From Bacillota bacterium (GTDB lineage Bacteria; Bacillota; Clostridia; Acetivibrionales; DSM-2933), in the NCBI GenBank assembly GCA_023441845.1, contig JAEZNF010000178.1:1-8696 (forward strand): a stretch of 8,696 nucleotides of DNA, given 5' to 3'. This document shows positions 6,488 through 8,696 of this stretch, one piece after another. The notes under the pieces are model-generated. The model did no database searches. It worked only from the letters and a program-made list of their open reading frames with translations, and was not told the DNA's origin. The position numbers and the translations under genes are program-made. Positions within the stretch are counted from its first letter, which is position 1. Each line of letters opens with the position of its first letter.

Positions 6488-6940
6488 ATGAGCGATAATG
6501 TTGAAATCAGATTAATAAGGTATAACGAACTGAGAAAATTACTTAACCTATATGTTCACTTCGAAAACGGCGATCCGGTATTGGAGGACAGCGATTTCCT
6601 GGTAAAGATGTGGGATGATATCTTTAATACTCCGAACTTTCATTATATCGTTGCCGATAAGGACGGCGAACTGGTATCCACATGTAATATCACCATAATA
6701 AAGAATTTGACCAGGAATGCCAGGCCGTATGGAATTGTTGAAAATGTAGTAACTCATAAGGACCACAGGAATAAAGGCTACGGAAAAATGGTTTTAAAAA
6801 AGGCCGTAGAAATAGCAAGGGAACACAACTGCTATAAGGTTATGCTGTTAACCAGTTCCACCAAGGAAGAAACCCATAAATTCTACGAAAGCGCAGGTTT
6901 TTCAAAAGGCATAAAAACGGGTTTTGTTATGAAATTATAG
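6488..6940 (+). CDS. GNAT-family N-acetyltransferase
   Basis: A 150-residue soluble protein of the size of a single GNAT domain, which transfers an acetyl group from acetyl-CoA to an amine. The acetyl-CoA binding motif A is clear: ENVVTHKDHRNKGYGKMVL (85-103), with the R-x-x-G-x-G loop at R94-N95-K96-G97-Y98-G99. The C-terminal part has the usual KFYESAGF segment (131-138). The N-terminal half, which sets substrate choice, offers no clue. The ATG at 6488 has GGAGG 10 bases upstream; the ATG at 6481 is out of frame. It has its own promoter and a strong terminator, so it is probably transcribed alone, perhaps also by read-through from the kinase. The substrate could be a small molecule, antibiotic or protein N-terminus; none is favoured. 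Confidence 0.9.
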   Translation: MSDNVEIRLIRYNELRKLLNLYVHFENGDPVLEDSDFLVKMWDDIFNTPNFHYIVADKDGELVSTCNITIIKNLTRNARPYGIVENVVTHKDHRNKGYGKMVLKKAVEIAREHNCYKVMLLTSSTKEETHKFYESAGFSKGIKTGFVMKL

Positions 6941-7024
6941 CAATCTGGTGCCCAATGACAGAATTCGTCTCCAGAAGCAGGTTAAAAACAGAGTGAAAAT
7001 TAGTAGTGTTAAAAAGTATTGGAT

Positions 7025-7066
7025 AAATGGCCGGCGATAAAGTTCATCGCCGGTCATTTCTTAATT
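7025..7066 (+). terminator. Strong intrinsic terminator after the acetyltransferase gene
   Basis: A 14-bp stem pairs 7025-7038 (AAATGGCCGGCGAT) with 7046-7059 (ATCGCCGGTCATTT), with one G-T wobble and a 7-base loop AAAGTTC, followed by CTTAATTT. It lies about 85 bases after the stop codon. The bases on the other side, ATTTATCCAATACTTTTTAA on the minus strand, would also permit termination of leftward transcripts. Confidence 0.85.
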
Positions 7067-7079
7067 TAAGCCCTAAACA

Positions 7080-7229
7080 TCACTTTATATTATGCACCAG
7101 AATTCCCGGTTTAATTTGGCACACACCATAACCGTTTATATCTTCAACATTTTCAGGATTGTATCAATCTAACACTCCATAAGCTAATACAAATACTGTC
7201 CAGGCATTCCTTTTATAATTTAAAGTATG
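7080..7229 (-). pseudogene. Possible minus-strand gene remnant, one internal stop
   Basis: Read on the minus strand from 7229, the frame gives a segment with NAWTVFVLAYGVLD, a TGA at 7166-7164, then YNPENVEDINGYGVCQIKPG and a short tail ending in TGA at 7082-7080. Residue composition and codons look like real coding sequence rather than AT-rich noise. It runs towards the hairpin at 7025-7059, which could have been its terminator. There is no start codon or ribosome binding site, and a TAG lies just upstream. I do not recognise the family; a database match to either half would be needed to call it with confidence. Confidence 0.28.
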
Positions 7230-7317
7230 CTAAAATTGAATTGCAATATTTTAGCCGGATTTTCAACTGTCCGTGTTCTGCTAAAATCAAATAATATAAC
7301 GTACTGGAGCCAAATTC

Positions 7318-8058
7318 ATGAAAACCGAAAAAAAAGTATTGGAGAAAGACTTGTTTGCCCCCATACAAAAGCACTTTACAAGCCTTGGATTCTACGTCCA
7401 CGGAGAAGTTAACCACTGTGACATAACAGCTTCAAAAGATGATGAATTAATAATTATAGAATTAAAACGAAACTTAAATATTGACCTGCTCATTCAGGCT
7501 GCAAAACGCCAGCGTATCACGGAAAATGTGTATGTTGCCATTCCGAAGCCTGGCTTCAGCCTATTTTCGAGAAAATGGAGAGACCTGTGCTTTATTGTCC
7601 GAAGGCTTGAGTTGGGTTTAATCATAGTTAGCTTCAAGGATGATTCTGAAATTGTAAAGGTTGTTTTTGACCCTTCGCCGTTTGACAGGAAAAGAAGCAT
7701 GCAGCGTAATAAAAAGAAGAAAATCAATGTCGCACGGGAAATTGAAGGACGCCACGGCAATTACAATATAGGCGGCAGTCCGGGAACAAAACTCATAACA
7801 GCATACAGAGAAAATTCAATACACATCGCATGCTGCCTCAAAAAACACGGGCAGCTGTCGCCACGCAGGTTAAGAGAACTCGGAACAGGCGAAAAGACCC
7901 TGTCTATCTTAAACAAAAACTTTTACACCTGGTTTGAAAAAGTTGAAAAGGGCGTCTATAAGCTCAGCAGTTGTGGAGAACAGGCACTCCTGGAATATCC
8001 GCAGCTGGTCTCTTATTACAATGAACTCATAAATAAAACAGAAAACAGGGAAGAATAA
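7318..8058 (+). CDS. DUF2161-like protein with PD-(D/E)XK nuclease-like fold and C-terminal winged-helix-like region
   Basis: A 246-residue soluble protein. The N-terminal part has the layout of a PD-(D/E)XK phosphodiesterase core: a helix with E9 and F20, then GEVNHCDITA with E30 and D35, a strand ELIIIELKR with E48-x-K50, and a following helix QAAKRQ (60-65) like the Q-x-x-x-[QY] motif of many nucleases of this fold. This agrees with my recollection of DUF2161 (COG5482). A basic linker (124-140, with KKKK at 132-135) joins a C-terminal region (about 157-217) with predicted helices around HIACCLKKHGQLSPRRLREL and a hairpin-like VEKGVYKLS, resembling a winged helix for DNA binding. The ATG at 7318 has TGGAG eight bases upstream. 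No methyltransferase or other restriction or defence gene is adjacent, so its role as nuclease, repair factor or regulator is open. Confidence 0.72.
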   Translation: MKTEKKVLEKDLFAPIQKHFTSLGFYVHGEVNHCDITASKDDELIIIELKRNLNIDLLIQAAKRQRITENVYVAIPKPGFSLFSRKWRDLCFIVRRLELGLIIVSFKDDSEIVKVVFDPSPFDRKRSMQRNKKKKINVAREIEGRHGNYNIGGSPGTKLITAYRENSIHIACCLKKHGQLSPRRLRELGTGEKTLSILNKNFYTWFEKVEKGVYKLSSCGEQALLEYPQLVSYYNELINKTENREE

Positions 8059-8112
8059 ATACAGGATAAAAATAATGTCGTATTATAAACTTTAAAAATA
8101 TTTATAAAATAC

Positions 8113-8130
8113 TTACAAAATAAATTGTAA
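8113..8130. promoter_or_regulatory. Candidate operator overlapping the xylB -35 element
   Basis: TTACAA (8113-8118) and TTGTAA (8125-8130) form a perfect inverted repeat with the 6-base spacer AATAAA. The right half is exactly the -35 hexamer of the xylB promoter, a position suited to repression. A second small dyad, AAGTA (8138-8142) and TACTT (8150-8154), overlaps the -10. Neither matches the XylR operator or a catabolite-responsive element as I know them. Confidence 0.4.
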
Positions 8131-8153
8131 ATTTAGCAAGTAAGGAGTATACT
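8125..8153 (+). promoter_or_regulatory. Promoter of the xylulokinase gene
   Basis: TTGTAA (8125-8130) and TATACT (8148-8153) are separated by exactly 17 bases. Transcription would start near 8160, giving a leader of about 47 bases that ends in the strong ribosome binding site AAGGAGG (8191-8197). Confidence 0.65.
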
Positions 8154-8206
8154 TATTAATATGATATTACAAAGTCTCATAATTATTTTGAAGGAGGGAG
8201 ATTAAC

Positions 8207-8696
8207 TTGCCGTTTTTACTTGGTATTGACATTGGCACTTCAGGCACTAAGACAGTCCTTTTTGATGAATACGGAAATACCGTTGCAAGTGCTTTGGAGG
8301 AATATCCTTTGTATCAGCCTAATGTAGGATGGGCTGAGCAGGACCCTGAAGATTGGTGGAGAGCTACATACCTTACAATAAACAAGGTGCTTTCCAAAAG
8401 CGGCGTTGCCGCAAGCGAGGTCAAGGGAGTAGGTCTTTCAGGCCAGATGCATGGAGCTGTCCTTCTGGATAAGGACAATAATGTAATCAGGAGGTCTCTG
8501 ATATGGTGTGACCAGAGAAGCTTCGCCGAATGTGATCAGATTACATCATTAATCGGAAAGGAAAGACTGATTGAAATAACTGCAAACCCTGCTCTGACCG
8601 GCTTTACTGCCTCAAAAATTCTATGGGTGAAAAACAATGAACCTGAAAACTTCGCAAAAGTCAAAAAGATTCTTCTGCCCAAGGATTATATAAGGT
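8207..8696 (+). CDS. xylB: Xylulokinase (3'-truncated by window edge)
   Basis: A cytoplasmic FGGY-family sugar kinase that phosphorylates D-xylulose with ATP to D-xylulose 5-phosphate, feeding the pentose phosphate pathway. The visible 163 residues show the FGGY phosphate-binding start LLGIDIGTSGTKT with D8, then GWAEQDPEDWW (41-51), the xylulose-binding GLSGQMHG (76-83, with M81-H82), LIWCDQRS (98-105) and NPALTGFTASKILW (127-140). This pattern is that of XylB rather than glycerol or gluconate kinase. The start is TTG at 8207, nine bases after AAGGAGG; no ATG or GTG lies before the first strand. About two thirds of the protein lies beyond the edge. It has its own promoter and may head a pentose operon continuing to the right; the gene to its left is unrelated. 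Confidence 0.93.
   Translation, partial: MPFLLGIDIGTSGTKTVLFDEYGNTVASALEEYPLYQPNVGWAEQDPEDWWRATYLTINKVLSKSGVAASEVKGVGLSGQMHGAVLLDKDNNVIRRSLIWCDQRSFAECDQITSLIGKERLIEITANPALTGFTASKILWVKNNEPENFAKVKKILLPKDYIR

Larger units (their letters stand above)
6941..7317. other. Intergenic region between acetyltransferase and DUF2161-like genes
   Basis: No intact gene is seen in these 377 bases. The first 85 bases lead to the terminator at 7025-7066. The next 150 bases hold a minus-strand frame that looks like decayed coding sequence. A TATAAT at 7214-7219 could be the -10 of the next gene, but the hexamers 16-18 bases before it do not resemble TTGACA; it would give a leader of about 90 bases. TGGAG at 7305-7309 is the ribosome binding site of the next gene, eight bases before its ATG. 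Confidence 0.55.

Noticed and set aside
7213..7416. Minus-strand frame of 67 codons and plus-strand frame 7227-7412 at the start of the DUF2161-like gene
   Set aside because: Both overlap the start of a gene with a clear ribosome binding site and motifs, and neither has a ribosome binding site of its own.
8059..8206. Terminator or riboswitch between the DUF2161-like gene and xylB
   Set aside because: The only hairpin, ATAAT/ATTAT at about 8073-8087, is short and A-T only, and I see no conserved riboswitch core. The region is explained by a promoter, a dyad and a ribosome binding site.
1..8696. tRNA, rRNA, CRISPR array, insertion sequence or prophage
   Set aside because: I saw no regularly spaced repeats, no transposase or integrase motifs, no terminal inverted repeats around a gene and no tRNA-like cloverleaf or T-loop sequence on either strand.

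Overview
The window reads as chromosomal DNA from a low-GC, Gram-positive anaerobe of the Clostridia. Supporting signs are the AT-rich intergenic DNA, purine-rich ribosome binding sites of the AGGAGG/AGGGGG type, TTG starts, a corrinoid adenosyltransferase of the CobO type, Clostridium-like membrane sensors and a xylulokinase. A cellulolytic or saccharolytic Ruminiclostridium-like species fits, but the genus is an inference. There are no RNA genes, CRISPR arrays, intact mobile elements or phage genes.

Layout. 1-521 (+): the 3' part of a cob(I)alamin adenosyltransferase gene, followed by a hairpin terminator shared with the convergent gene. 587-1942 (-): a four-helix membrane protein made of two tandem Cache-like sensor modules with no recognisable output domain. 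1943-2384: AT-rich intergenic DNA with a promoter, a long dyad, a possible decayed gene and a terminator. 2385-3890 (-): a polytopic GT39/ArnT-like glycosyltransferase. 3891-4390: a 500-base divergent regulatory region with several dyads and a doubtful short reading frame. 4391-6418 (+): a large orphan sensor histidine kinase. 6488-6940 (+): a GNAT acetyltransferase with its own promoter and a strong terminator. 6941-7317: terminator, a possible decayed minus-strand gene and the leader of the next gene. 7318-8058 (+): a DUF2161-like protein with a PD-(D/E)XK nuclease-like N-terminus. 8207 to the right edge (+): the 5' part of xylulokinase xylB, with a good promoter overlapped by a dyad that could be an operator.

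The genes do not form one operon or pathway. Orientation changes, terminators and long gaps divide the window into mostly single-gene units: cofactor activation, sensing, cell-surface glycosylation, signalling, acetylation and pentose use. The histidine kinase has no response regulator beside it, and the double sensor has no transmitter, so both probably work with partners encoded elsewhere.

I found no clear undescribed multi-gene system. The points most worth a second look are the output-less double sensor, the short frame overlapping the kinase start, the two possible gene remnants, the DUF2161-like protein and the dyad on the xylB promoter.
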